Source: Rhizobium sp. R635 (lineage in GTDB: Bacteria > Pseudomonadota > Alphaproteobacteria > Rhizobiales > Rhizobiaceae). From it: a DNA stretch of 64,000 nt. The stretch lies in the NCBI RefSeq assembly GCF_002211285.1, contig NZ_LOKX01000016.1, positions 1 through 64,000 on the forward strand, written 5' to 3'. Under the pieces are notes generated by a model that did no database searches, had not been told where the DNA came from, and saw only the letters and a program-made list of their open reading frames with translations. Below are positions 19,615 to 28,365 of this stretch, piece after piece (within the stretch, counting starts at the first letter, position 1; every line of letters begins with the position of its first letter). The translations under genes and the position numbers were made by a program.

Positions 19615-20226
19615 TCACGAATGGACGCGTCGCAGCGTCAGATTGATGCGGCCGCCGTTCTTCAGCAGCGTCGACGTCCCGGGATGAATGCGGTCAACGC
19701 CATGGAAACAAAGCCTCCCCTCGCCGCCCAGCACGACCAGATCGCCGCTCGCAAGCTTGAAGGATAGCGTGCGATCATTGCGGTTGAGGCCGCCGACCCG
19801 AAAGAGGCAGCTGTTGCCGAGCGAGATCGAGACGACCGGCGCCTGCAAATCCCTCTCGTCCTTATCCTGATGCAGGCCCATGCGGGCGTCGTCGGAATAG
19901 AAATTGACGAGGCAGGCCTCCGGCGGCTTCTCATAACCGTAAACGTCATTCCAAATATCGAGCAAGAGGTTCGGCATCTCAGGCCAAGGCCTGCCGGTTG
20001 CCGGATGCGTCGGCTGATAACGATAGCCGCGCTCCTTGTCCGTTACCCAGCCGAGCGGCCCGCAATTGGTCATCCTGACCGACATCGGCTTACCGGTGCC
20101 GGGCATGACGGGCACATAGAGCGGCGCTTCGGTGACGACGGTACGGATGAGCTCGACCAATTCTTCCTGGCGCGCCCGGTCGAGGTAGCCGGGGAGATGG
20201 CGGATGCCGTTCAGGAGACCCGGCAT
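19615..20226 (-). CDS. alkB: Alpha-ketoglutarate-dependent dioxygenase AlkB
   Basis: A 203-residue Fe(II)/2-oxoglutarate dioxygenase that removes methyl groups from 1-methyladenine and 3-methylcytosine. The iron triad is H119 and D121 in GLHQDKDE plus H175 in CFHGVDRI; 2-oxoglutarate is held by the RxNxTxR motif RINLTLR (193-199). This is AlkB-type rather than an RNA-demethylase relative as far as the motifs go. I chose ATG 20226, two bases after the arfB stop, over an upstream in-frame ATG that overlaps arfB. Downstream it converges on coaA with 14 bases between them and no clear terminator. Confidence 0.92.
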   Translation of the reverse strand: MPGLLNGIRHLPGYLDRARQEELVELIRTVVTEAPLYVPVMPGTGKPMSVRMTNCGPLGWVTDKERGYRYQPTHPATGRPWPEMPNLLLDIWNDVYGYEKPPEACLVNFYSDDARMGLHQDKDERDLQAPVVSISLGNSCLFRVGGLNRNDRTLSFKLASGDLVVLGGEGRLCFHGVDRIHPGTSTLLKNGGRINLTLRRVHS

Positions 20227-20227
20227 A

Positions 20228-20665
20228 TCACTCGCCGCCGCCCGGGCGGCCACGCATTTTCTTGACTTCAGAGCGGCCGGATTTTTCTTTCAGCCGACGC
20301 TCGACAGAACCCTTGGTCGGCTTGGTCTTCTTGCGCGGCGGCGGTGGCGGCTTGGCCGCTTCCAGGATCAGCTCCTTCAGCCGCTCGCGCGCATCCTCCC
20401 GGTTGCGGTCCTGGCTGCGAAAGCGGCTAGCCTCGATCATCAGCACGCCCTCCTTCGACATACGCCGGCCGGCGAGCTTGACCGCATTGGCCTTGACGCG
20501 ATCATTGAGGGAAGGTGAATTCGGGATGTTGAAGAACAGCTGGACCGCGGTCGAGACCTTGTTGACATTCTGCCCGCCGGGACCGCCCGCCAGAACGAAC
20601 TGTTCCGTCAGTTCCCATCCCGCGATGGTGATCCTGTCATCGATGTAGAGAGCGTCGCTGGCCAT
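20228..20665 (-). CDS. arfB: Ribosome rescue hydrolase ArfB (YaeJ-type)
   Basis: A 145-residue protein with a class I release-factor catalytic domain: LAGGPGGQNVNKVSTAV with GGQ at 30-32. It lacks the codon-recognition domains of RF1/RF2. The proline stretch (PPPPPRKK) and the strongly basic C-terminal tail are the parts of ArfB that enter the empty mRNA channel of a stalled ribosome. It therefore releases peptides from non-stop complexes as a backup to tmRNA. It overlaps no gene but is tightly followed by alkB. Confidence 0.93.
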   Translation of the reverse strand: MASDALYIDDRITIAGWELTEQFVLAGGPGGQNVNKVSTAVQLFFNIPNSPSLNDRVKANAVKLAGRRMSKEGVLMIEASRFRSQDRNREDARERLKELILEAAKPPPPPRKKTKPTKGSVERRLKEKSGRSEVKKMRGRPGGGE

Positions 20666-20719
20666 GCGGCGTTCTATCTCATATCGCCGGCCAATTGGAA
20701 ATATCGGCCGGCAACGAGA

Positions 20720-20748
20720 AAACCCGGCAATCCTGCGACGCCGGGTTT
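20720..20748 (-). terminator. pckA: Terminator of pckA
   Basis: AAACCCGGC and GCCGGGTTT form a 9-bp stem around 11 bases. On the minus strand it is followed by TTCTC after TTT, a moderate T-tract. It lies about 27 bases past the pckA stop and overlaps the parS-like site at 20744-20759. Confidence 0.7.
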
Positions 20749-20759
20749 CACGTGAATCA
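20744..20759. other. Second, weaker parS-like site (14/16)
   Basis: GGTTTCACGTGAATCA matches 14 of 16 bases of the bacterial ParB-binding consensus TGTTTCACGTGAAACA, with the CACGTG core and TTT/GAA flanks intact. It is intergenic, between the pckA stop and its terminator, about 41 kb from the probable origin. Confidence 0.4.
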
Positions 20760-20774
20760 GAAAGTTTATCCGCT

Positions 20775-22385
<1,611 letters not shown>

Positions 22386-22706
22386 GGCTAGTTCCCTTTG
22401 CTCAGGCTCGTTGCCGTTAAAACTAAGCGGGAAAATACGGGGAGAAATTTTAAAAGACAAGAGACAAAAATTGAGAAAATGCAGTAATATCAAATAATTA
22501 ATCGATTTAAATTTCTGTCGTTCTTTTTAAATCGTTTGAAGGCGCCGCGTTGAAACATTTTGGCGCACCACTTCGGGTTGCGGTGGAATTTTACGACAAT
22601 CCTCCCCTTTATCTTTGCCACAATTTGTTCCACCTTTATCCTCCATAAGCGCATCCGGTCACTGAGACCGCCTGGGGACGACTAAAATCCGGGAGATTGC
22701 GCACTG
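22386..22706. promoter_or_regulatory. Shared pckA / chvI control region
   Basis: No gene is present in these 321 bases. The pckA-proximal half is unusually AT-rich for this genome and contains an inverted repeat (22503-22534). The chvI-proximal half is GC-rich again. Both divergent promoters must lie here, but no -35/-10 pair stands out enough to call. Confidence 0.6.
22503..22534. promoter_or_regulatory. Inverted repeat in the pckA-chvI intergenic region
   Basis: CGATTTAAA (22503-22511) and TTTAAATCG (22526-22534) are perfect inverted copies separated by 14 bases, so their centres are 23 bp apart, about two helical turns. This suits a dimeric or paired regulator. No binding protein is recognised. 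Confidence 0.45.
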
Positions 22707-23462
22707 ATGACGGAGACCAACACCATGCCGACAATCGCGCTCGTTGACGACGACCGCAACATCCTGACCTCGGTGTCGATCGCACTGGAGGCCGAAGGAT
22801 ATAAGGTCGAGACCTATACGGACGGTGCCTCGGCGCTCGACGGCCTTCTGGCGCGACCGCCGCAGCTTGCGATCTTCGATATCAAGATGCCGCGCATGGA
22901 CGGCATGGAACTTCTGCGCCGCCTGCGGCAGAAATCGGATATTCCGGTCATCTTCCTCACCTCCAAGGATGAGGAGATCGACGAACTGTTCGGCCTGAAG
23001 ATGGGCGCGGACGATTTCATCACCAAGCCTTTCTCGCAGCGTCTGCTGGTGGAGCGCGTGCGCGCCGTCCTGCGCCGCGCCTCGAGCCGCGAAGCCGCGG
23101 CCGCCGGCGGCACGAGCCCCAGCGGCGCGCCGAAAGCCGGCGCGGTGCAGCAGGCCCGTTCGCTGGAACGCGGACAGCTGGTCATGGACCAGGAGCGCCA
23201 CACCTGCACCTGGAAGGGCGAGGCCGTGACGCTGACGGTGACGGAGTTCCTGATCCTGCATTCGCTGGCGCAGCGCCCCGGCGTCGTGAAAAGCCGCGAC
23301 GCGCTGATGGATGCGGCCTATGATGAACAGGTCTATGTCGACGACCGGACCATCGACAGCCACATCAAGCGGCTGCGCAAGAAATTCAAGATGGTCGATA
23401 CCGACTTTGATATGATTGAAACGCTCTACGGAGTGGGATACCGCTTCCGCGAAGCAGCCTGA
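22707..23462 (+). CDS. chvI: Response regulator ChvI
   Basis: A 251-residue OmpR-family regulator, partner of ChvG. The receiver domain begins [12 protein letters not shown], has phospho-acceptor D58 in [12 protein letters not shown] and switch lysine in FITKPFS; the winged-helix domain covers about 150-250 ([28 protein letters not shown]). In Rhizobiaceae ChvGI is an essential or near-essential acid and envelope-stress system controlling exopolysaccharide, motility and cell-wall genes. ATG 22707 is used here; ATG 22725 ([10 protein letters not shown]) has GGAG at good spacing and matches the usual ChvI N-terminus, so the protein may be six residues shorter. Confidence 0.95.
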   Translation: MTETNTMPTIALVDDDRNILTSVSIALEAEGYKVETYTDGASALDGLLARPPQLAIFDIKMPRMDGMELLRRLRQKSDIPVIFLTSKDEEIDELFGLKMGADDFITKPFSQRLLVERVRAVLRRASSREAAAAGGTSPSGAPKAGAVQQARSLERGQLVMDQERHTCTWKGEAVTLTVTEFLILHSLAQRPGVVKSRDALMDAAYDEQVYVDDRTIDSHIKRLRKKFKMVDTDFDMIETLYGVGYRFREAA

Positions 23463-23541
23463 GCCCGAACGGCGCAGCGCGAGGAATTGTTGAGGGTTGC
23501 GGGCCGGTCGATCCGGCCCCACCCTTCGAAAGGGCCTGTCA

Positions 23542-25332
23542 TTGGCACAATTGGTTCAGGAAAGGGATCTGGACGACGCGGAGGGCGTGAGCACCCGTCG
23601 CGTCCGAGGCCGCCGTTGGTCACATCCCTTCACGCTGATCCGCCGCATCTTCGGCAATGCGGTGTTTTCGAGCCTGACGCGGCGCATCCTGTTCTTCAAC
23701 CTCGTCGCGCTGGTCGTGCTCGTCGGCGGCATCCTTTATCTCAACCAGTTTCGCGAAGGCTTGATCGACGCCCGCGCCGAAAGCCTGCTGACGCAGGGTG
23801 AAATCATCGCCGGCGCCGTTTCGGCCTCCGCGTCGGTCGATACGAACTCGATCACCATCGATCCGCAGAAGCTGCTCGAGCTGCAGGCCGGCCAGAGCAT
23901 TACGCCGGTGCCGAACGACGAGGACCTGGAATTCCCGATCGATCCGGAGAAGGTCGCCCCGGTCCTGCGCCGGCTGATCTCGCCGACGCGCACGCGCGCG
24001 CGCATCTTCGATGCCGACGCCAATCTGCTGCTCGATTCGCGTCACCTCTATTCGCGCGGGCAGGTGCTGCGCTTCGACCTGCCGCCGGTCGAAGAAGAGA
24101 AGCAGACCTGGAGCGATTGGTTCGCGACCCTGTTCAACAAGGCGCTGCAGCCCGGCAATCTGCCGCTCTACAAGGAAGCGCCGGGCGGCGACGGCTCGAT
24201 CTATCCCGAAGTCATGAACGCGCTGACCGGCGTGCGCGGCGCTGTGGTACGCACTACGGAGAAAGGCGAGCTGATCGTTTCCGTCGCCGTGCCGATCCAG
24301 CGCTTCCGCGCCGTGCTCGGCGTGCTGCTGTTGTCGACGCAGGCGGGCGACATCGACAATATCGTCCATGCCGAACGGCTTGCCATCATGCGGGTCTTCG
24401 GCGTGGCGACGCTCGTCAACGTGCTGCTGTCCCTGGTGCTGTCGTCGACCATCGCCAATCCGCTGCGCCGGCTTTCGGCAGCGGCGATCCGCGTGCGCCG
24501 TGGCGCCAAGACGCGCGAGGAGATCCCCGACTTCTCCGCCCGCCAGGACGAAATCGGCAATCTTTCCATCGCCTTGCGCGAGATGACGACGGCGCTTTAC
24601 GACCGCATCGATGCGATCGAGAGCTTTGCGGCCGATGTCAGCCACGAACTCAAGAACCCGCTGACCTCGCTGCGCAGCGCCGTCGAAACGCTGCCGCTCG
24701 CCAAATCCGACGAATCCAAGAAACGGCTGCTTGACGTCATCCAGCATGATGTGCGCCGCCTCGACCGCCTGATCAGCGACATATCGGACGCCTCGCGCCT
24801 CGATGCCGAACTTGCACGCGTCGATGCCGGCTCCGTCGACATGGAAGTGCTGCTGCGCGACCTGATCGACGTGTCCCGCCAGATCCGGGGCAGCAAGAAG
24901 CAGGTGGAAATCGAATATACGATCGAACGCAAGCCGAACATCAAGACGCGTTTCGTCGTCAACGGCCACGATCTGCGCATCGGTCAGATCGTCACGAACC
25001 TGATCGAAAACGCCCGCTCCTTCGTTCCCGAGAAGGGCGGCAAGATCACCGTGAGGCTGGTGCGCACGCGCTCGCGCTGCGTCACGACCATCGAAGACAA
25101 CGGCCCCGGCATCCAGGCGGAAAATATCGACCGCATCTTCGAGCGTTTCTATACGGACCGGCCGGAATCGGAAGGTTTCGGCCAGAATTCCGGCCTCGGC
25201 CTTTCGATCAGCCGCCAGATCGCCGAAGCCCATGGCGGTTCGCTGAGGGCGGAGAACATCACCGATGGCGAGAACGGGCGCGTGCTCGGCGCGCGCTTCA
25301 TCCTCGCCCTTCCGCTTGACGCCGCCGCATGA
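23542..25332 (+). CDS. chvG: Sensor histidine kinase ChvG (ExoS)
   Basis: A 596-residue membrane histidine kinase. A cytoplasmic N-terminus is followed by TM1 (ILFFNLVALVVLVGGILYL), a periplasmic sensor domain of about 200 residues, TM2 (MRVFGVATLVNVLLSLVLSS) and a HAMP segment. The H-box is AADVSHELKNPLTSLRS (His about 368), then NLIENARSF and GLGLSISRQI. In rhizobia the periplasmic repressor ExoR holds it inactive; exoR is not in the window. The start is uncertain: I chose TTG 23542 because rhizobial ChvG begins near AQLVQERDLDD; an in-frame TTG at 23497 would add 15 residues. Its stop overlaps the hprK start (ATGA at 25329). Confidence 0.94.
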   Translation: MAQLVQERDLDDAEGVSTRRVRGRRWSHPFTLIRRIFGNAVFSSLTRRILFFNLVALVVLVGGILYLNQFREGLIDARAESLLTQGEIIAGAVSASASVDTNSITIDPQKLLELQAGQSITPVPNDEDLEFPIDPEKVAPVLRRLISPTRTRARIFDADANLLLDSRHLYSRGQVLRFDLPPVEEEKQTWSDWFATLFNKALQPGNLPLYKEAPGGDGSIYPEVMNALTGVRGAVVRTTEKGELIVSVAVPIQRFRAVLGVLLLSTQAGDIDNIVHAERLAIMRVFGVATLVNVLLSLVLSSTIANPLRRLSAAAIRVRRGAKTREEIPDFSARQDEIGNLSIALREMTTALYDRIDAIESFAADVSHELKNPLTSLRSAVETLPLAKSDESKKRLLDVIQHDVRRLDRLISDISDASRLDAELARVDAGSVDMEVLLRDLIDVSRQIRGSKKQVEIEYTIERKPNIKTRFVVNGHDLRIGQIVTNLIENARSFVPEKGGKITVRLVRTRSRCVTTIEDNGPGIQAENIDRIFERFYTDRPESEGFGQNSGLGLSISRQIAEAHGGSLRAENITDGENGRVLGARFILALPLDAAA

Positions 25333-25781
25333 GCGGGCCGGCTCCCAACATCCATGCGACGGCGATCGTCGTCGGCAGGACGGGGCTCCTGTTCAGCGGG
25401 CCGTCCGGCTGGGGAAAGTCGATGCTGGCCTTCACCTGCATGACCGAGGCCCGCCGGCTGGGTCTCTTTACGGCGCTCGTCGCTGACGACCAGGTCCTCC
25501 TGTCGGAAGATGCCGGCTCGGTGATTGCCGCATGCCCGCCGTCGATCGCCGGGTTGATCGAGCTTCGCGGCACCGGCATCGTCCGGCAGGATCACGTGCC
25601 CCAGGCAATCATGCACTATGCCGTGCTTCCCGGCAGCGCTTCCGGTGAAAACCGCGTCCCCGCGGAGGGCGAAATCGTCAGTCTCGCCCCGGGTTTTTCG
25701 CTTCCCGCATTGCGGCTGCTCACAAATGTTGCCTCACCGCTGGCGATCCTCATGGCGAAAGCGCCTGACATCGGATGCTGA
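25329..25781 (+). CDS. hprK: HPr kinase/phosphorylase, short alphaproteobacterial form
   Basis: A 150-residue protein consisting only of the C-terminal kinase domain, about half the length of the Firmicute enzyme, as is usual in alphaproteobacteria. The P-loop is GPSGWGKS (24-31), acids of the catalytic site are in LVADDQV (D53, D54), and IELRGTGIVRQ is the family signature region. It phosphorylates HPr on serine. It is coupled to chvG by a four-base overlap and is followed after 150 bases by the EIIA and HPr genes, its substrate. Confidence 0.93.
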   Translation: MSGPAPNIHATAIVVGRTGLLFSGPSGWGKSMLAFTCMTEARRLGLFTALVADDQVLLSEDAGSVIAACPPSIAGLIELRGTGIVRQDHVPQAIMHYAVLPGSASGENRVPAEGEIVSLAPGFSLPALRLLTNVASPLAILMAKAPDIGC

Positions 25782-25788
25782 AGGCTTC

Positions 25789-25804
25789 CGGATTGATCAA
25801 TCCG
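25789..25804. repeat. Perfect 16-bp palindrome between hprK and manX
   Basis: CGGATTGATCAATCCG is fully self-complementary. It begins eight bases after the hprK stop and is followed by an AT-rich stretch (CCTTATATATTTGCA). It could be an operator for manX-ptsH or the base of a terminator; no known motif is matched. Confidence 0.45.
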
Positions 25805-25931
25805 CCTTATATATTTGCATTTTTATCTTGCACTTCGGCTTTTCATAGCCAAGATGTGCCGCCACCGGTGGACGAAATTGCTGCATTGCGATATCTCAGC
25901 CACCGTTTGCGGATATGGGAGCAGTAATATC

Positions 25932-26333
25932 ATGATCGGACTTGTGCTTGTCACTCATGGCAAGCTGGCTGAAGAGTTTCGTCATGCTGTCGAGCACGTC
26001 GTCGGTCCTCAGAAATTCATCGAGACGGTCTGTATTGGCCCCGAAGACGATATGGACCAAAGACGGCAGGACATTCTGCAAGCCGTTTCCGGTGCCGACG
26101 ACGGCCATGGCGTCGTCATCCTGACCGACATGTTTGGCGGCACGCCGTCCAATCTTGCCATATCGGTCATGAGCAGCGGCCATACCGAGGTCATTGCCGG
26201 CGTCAACCTGCCGATGCTGATCAAGCTCGCTGGCGTGCGCGGCGAGAACAACATGGAGAAGGCGCTGGTGGAGGCTTCCGAAGCCGGGCGGAAATATATC
26301 AATGTCGCGAGCCGCGTGCTCAGCGGAAAATAA
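25932..26333 (+). CDS. manX: PTS sugar transporter EIIA component, mannose family
   Basis: A 133-residue EIIA of the mannose superfamily. The phosphorylated histidine is H9 in GLVLVTHGKLAEEF, and the DMFGGTPSNLA segment (about 73-83) is a clear family signature. No EIIB, EIIC or EIID gene is near, so this is the soluble regulatory PTS of alphaproteobacteria rather than a sugar transporter. The chosen ATG 25932 starts the conserved domain; longer frames run into AT-rich intergenic sequence. HPr follows after nine bases. Confidence 0.92.
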   Translation: MIGLVLVTHGKLAEEFRHAVEHVVGPQKFIETVCIGPEDDMDQRRQDILQAVSGADDGHGVVILTDMFGGTPSNLAISVMSSGHTEVIAGVNLPMLIKLAGVRGENNMEKALVEASEAGRKYINVASRVLSGK

Positions 26334-26342
26334 CGGGCCTTC

Positions 26343-26618
26343 ATGACGTCGCTTTCCCGGGAACTCCTCATCATCAACAAGCGCGGTCTTCACGCGCGCG
26401 CCTCCGCCAAATTCGTGCAGATGGTCGAGAATTTCGATGCAGCCATCACCGTTTCCAAAGATGGAATGACGGTCGGCGGCACCTCGATCATGGGCCTCAT
26501 GATGCTGGCGGCAAGTCCTGGCTCGAGCGTGGTCGTCTCGGCGAGCGGCATCCAGGCCGCCGAAGCGCTGGAGGCGCTGGATCAGCTGATCCAGAACAAG
26601 TTCGGCGAAGAAATGTGA
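26343..26618 (+). CDS. ptsH: HPr family phosphocarrier protein
   Basis: A 91-residue HPr. The catalytic histidine is H17 in KRGLHARASAKF and the regulatory serine is S48 in GGTSIMGLMMLAAS, so both phosphorylation sites are intact. It can accept phosphate from an enzyme I and be phosphorylated on serine by the HprK encoded 0.6 kb upstream. It is sometimes called NPr in alphaproteobacteria. It ends 22 bases before the palindrome of the ahcY promoter region. Confidence 0.95.
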   Translation: MTSLSRELLIINKRGLHARASAKFVQMVENFDAAITVSKDGMTVGGTSIMGLMMLAASPGSSVVVSASGIQAAEALEALDQLIQNKFGEEM

Positions 26619-26640
26619 CCTCGGCCGAGCTCATATAAAC

Positions 26641-26660
26641 ATATAAAGACTTCTTTATAT
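26641..26660. promoter_or_regulatory. Perfect 9-2-9 palindrome upstream of ahcY, candidate SahR-type operator
   Basis: ATATAAAGA and TCTTTATAT are exact inverted repeats around CT. A partial extra copy (CATATAAAC) directly precedes it. It lies about 100 bases before the ahcY start in an AT-rich patch. The shape fits the ArsR-family regulator SahR, which controls SAM-cycle genes in proteobacteria; I recall the rhizobial SahR motif as similar but could not check it. Confidence 0.5.
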
Positions 26661-26762
26661 CCTTATTGCCATCCCAGGCGAAGCCTGCTAAACGGCTGGC
26701 ATGCCGTGCGCTTGCTTGCGCCTGCGCCAATTTTTGAGACGTTTTTCAGCCTGGAGACCTCT

Positions 26763-28163
26763 ATGAGCACTGAAAAAGATTATGTCGTCGCCGATATCGG
26801 GCTTGCGGATTTCGGCCGCAAGGAAATTACGATCGCCGAAACCGAAATGCCGGGGCTGATGTCCTGCCGCGCCGAATTCGGCCAGGCAAAGCCGCTGAAG
26901 GGCGCGCGCATCACCGGTTCGCTGCATATGACCATCCAGACGGCCGTGCTGATCGAGACGCTGGTGGCGCTCGGCGCCGAAGTCCGCTGGGCTTCGTGCA
27001 ACATCTTCTCGACGCAGGACCATGCCGCCGCCGCGATCGCCGCTGCCGGCGTTCCGGTATTCGCCATCAAGGGTGAATCGCTCGAAGATTACTGGGTCTA
27101 TACGGACAAGATCTTCCAGTGGGCCGATGGCGGTCTTTCCAACATGATCCTCGATGACGGCGGCGACGCCACCATGTACATCCTGCTCGGCGCCCGCGCC
27201 GAAGCCGGCGAGGACGTGCTCTCCAACCCGCATTCCGAAGAAGAAGAAATCCTCTTCGCACAGATCAAGAAGCGCCTCGCCGCTTCTCCGGGCTGGTTCA
27301 CCAAGCAGCGCGACGCCATCAAGGGCGTCACGGAAGAAACCACCACGGGCGTCAACCGCCTCTACCAGCTCAGCCAGAAGGGCCTGCTGCCCTTCCCGGC
27401 GATCAACGTCAACGACTCCGTCACCAAGTCGAAGTTCGACAACAAGTACGGCTGCAAGGAATCGCTGGTCGACGGCATCCGCCGCGGCACCGACGTGATG
27501 ATGGCCGGCAAGGTTGCCGTCGTCTGCGGTTACGGTGACGTCGGCAAGGGTTCTGCCGCTTCGCTTTCCGGCGCCGGCGCCCGCGTCAAGGTGACCGAAG
27601 CCGATCCGATCTGCGCCCTGCAGGCCGCCATGGACGGTTACGAAGTGGTTCTGCTCGAGGACGTCGTTTCCTCGGCCGATATCTTCATCACAACGACCGG
27701 CAACAAGGACGTCATCCGCATCGACCACATGCGGCAGATGAAGGACATGGCGATCGTCGGCAACATCGGCCATTTCGACAACGAAATCGAAGTCGCCGCG
27801 CTGCGGAACCTCAAGTGGACCAACGTCAAGCCGCAGGTCGACCTGATCGAGTTCCCCAAGGGCAACCGCATCATCCTTCTCTCCGAAGGCCGTCTGCTGA
27901 ACCTCGGCAATGCGACGGGCCATCCGTCCTTCGTCATGTCGGCTTCCTTCACCAACCAGACGCTGGCGCAGATCGAGCTCTTCACCAAGCCCGGCCAGTA
28001 CGAGAACAAGGTGTACATCCTGCCGAAGCACCTCGACGAGAAGGTCGCGCGCCTTCATCTCGATAAGCTCGGCGTGAAGCTTACCCAGCTCAGCGAAGAG
28101 CAGGCTGCCTATATCGGCGTGAAGCCGCAGGGCCCGTTCAAGTCCGACCACTACAGATATTGA
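26763..28163 (+). CDS. ahcY: S-adenosylhomocysteine hydrolase
   Basis: A 466-residue cytoplasmic NAD-dependent enzyme that splits S-adenosylhomocysteine into adenosine and homocysteine, keeping methylation running. Family blocks: [38 protein letters not shown], the NAD-binding loop [19 protein letters not shown], and the C-terminus KSDHYRY that reaches the neighbouring subunit. ATG 26763 starts the conserved N-terminus. It is a single-gene unit, with its own operator-like palindrome upstream and a strong terminator behind. Confidence 0.97.
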   Translation: MSTEKDYVVADIGLADFGRKEITIAETEMPGLMSCRAEFGQAKPLKGARITGSLHMTIQTAVLIETLVALGAEVRWASCNIFSTQDHAAAAIAAAGVPVFAIKGESLEDYWVYTDKIFQWADGGLSNMILDDGGDATMYILLGARAEAGEDVLSNPHSEEEEILFAQIKKRLAASPGWFTKQRDAIKGVTEETTTGVNRLYQLSQKGLLPFPAINVNDSVTKSKFDNKYGCKESLVDGIRRGTDVMMAGKVAVVCGYGDVGKGSAASLSGAGARVKVTEADPICALQAAMDGYEVVLLEDVVSSADIFITTTGNKDVIRIDHMRQMKDMAIVGNIGHFDNEIEVAALRNLKWTNVKPQVDLIEFPKGNRIILLSEGRLLNLGNATGHPSFVMSASFTNQTLAQIELFTKPGQYENKVYILPKHLDEKVARLHLDKLGVKLTQLSEEQAAYIGVKPQGPFKSDHYRY

Positions 28164-28179
28164 TAGGATCATCAATATC
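28156..28179 (+). repeat. Inverted repeat over the ahcY stop codon
   Basis: GATATTGAT (28156-28164) and ATCAATATC (28171-28179) form a 9-bp stem around six bases. The ahcY stop lies in the first arm. It precedes the main terminator by 13 bases and may protect the mRNA 3' end. Confidence 0.45.
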
Positions 28180-28191
28180 CACAAGATGTAG

Positions 28192-28228
28192 AAGCCGCGG
28201 CATTGACAAATGCCGCGGCTTATTTTTT
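28192..28228 (+). terminator. ahcY: Rho-independent terminator of ahcY
   Basis: AAGCCGCGGCATT and AATGCCGCGGCTT pair in a perfect 13-bp stem with loop GACA, followed after an A by six Ts. This is one of the strongest terminators in the window. Confidence 0.92.
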
Positions 28229-28365
28229 GGACGCTCCCTTCCCGCCGATTCCCTTCCGAAGTATTGTTTTAAGACTTGATTCGGGACGCCGGACACCGTC
28301 CGACCGTCTCGAAATGGGATGTCTTGTCGTAATGCGGCACATTGAAAGACGGAGACATACCGCGG

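Noticed and set aside
26619..26762. SAH or SAM riboswitch before ahcY
   Set aside because: I looked for the conserved loops of SAH and SAM-II riboswitches and did not find them; the palindrome suggests a protein operator instead. A covariance-model search would settle it.
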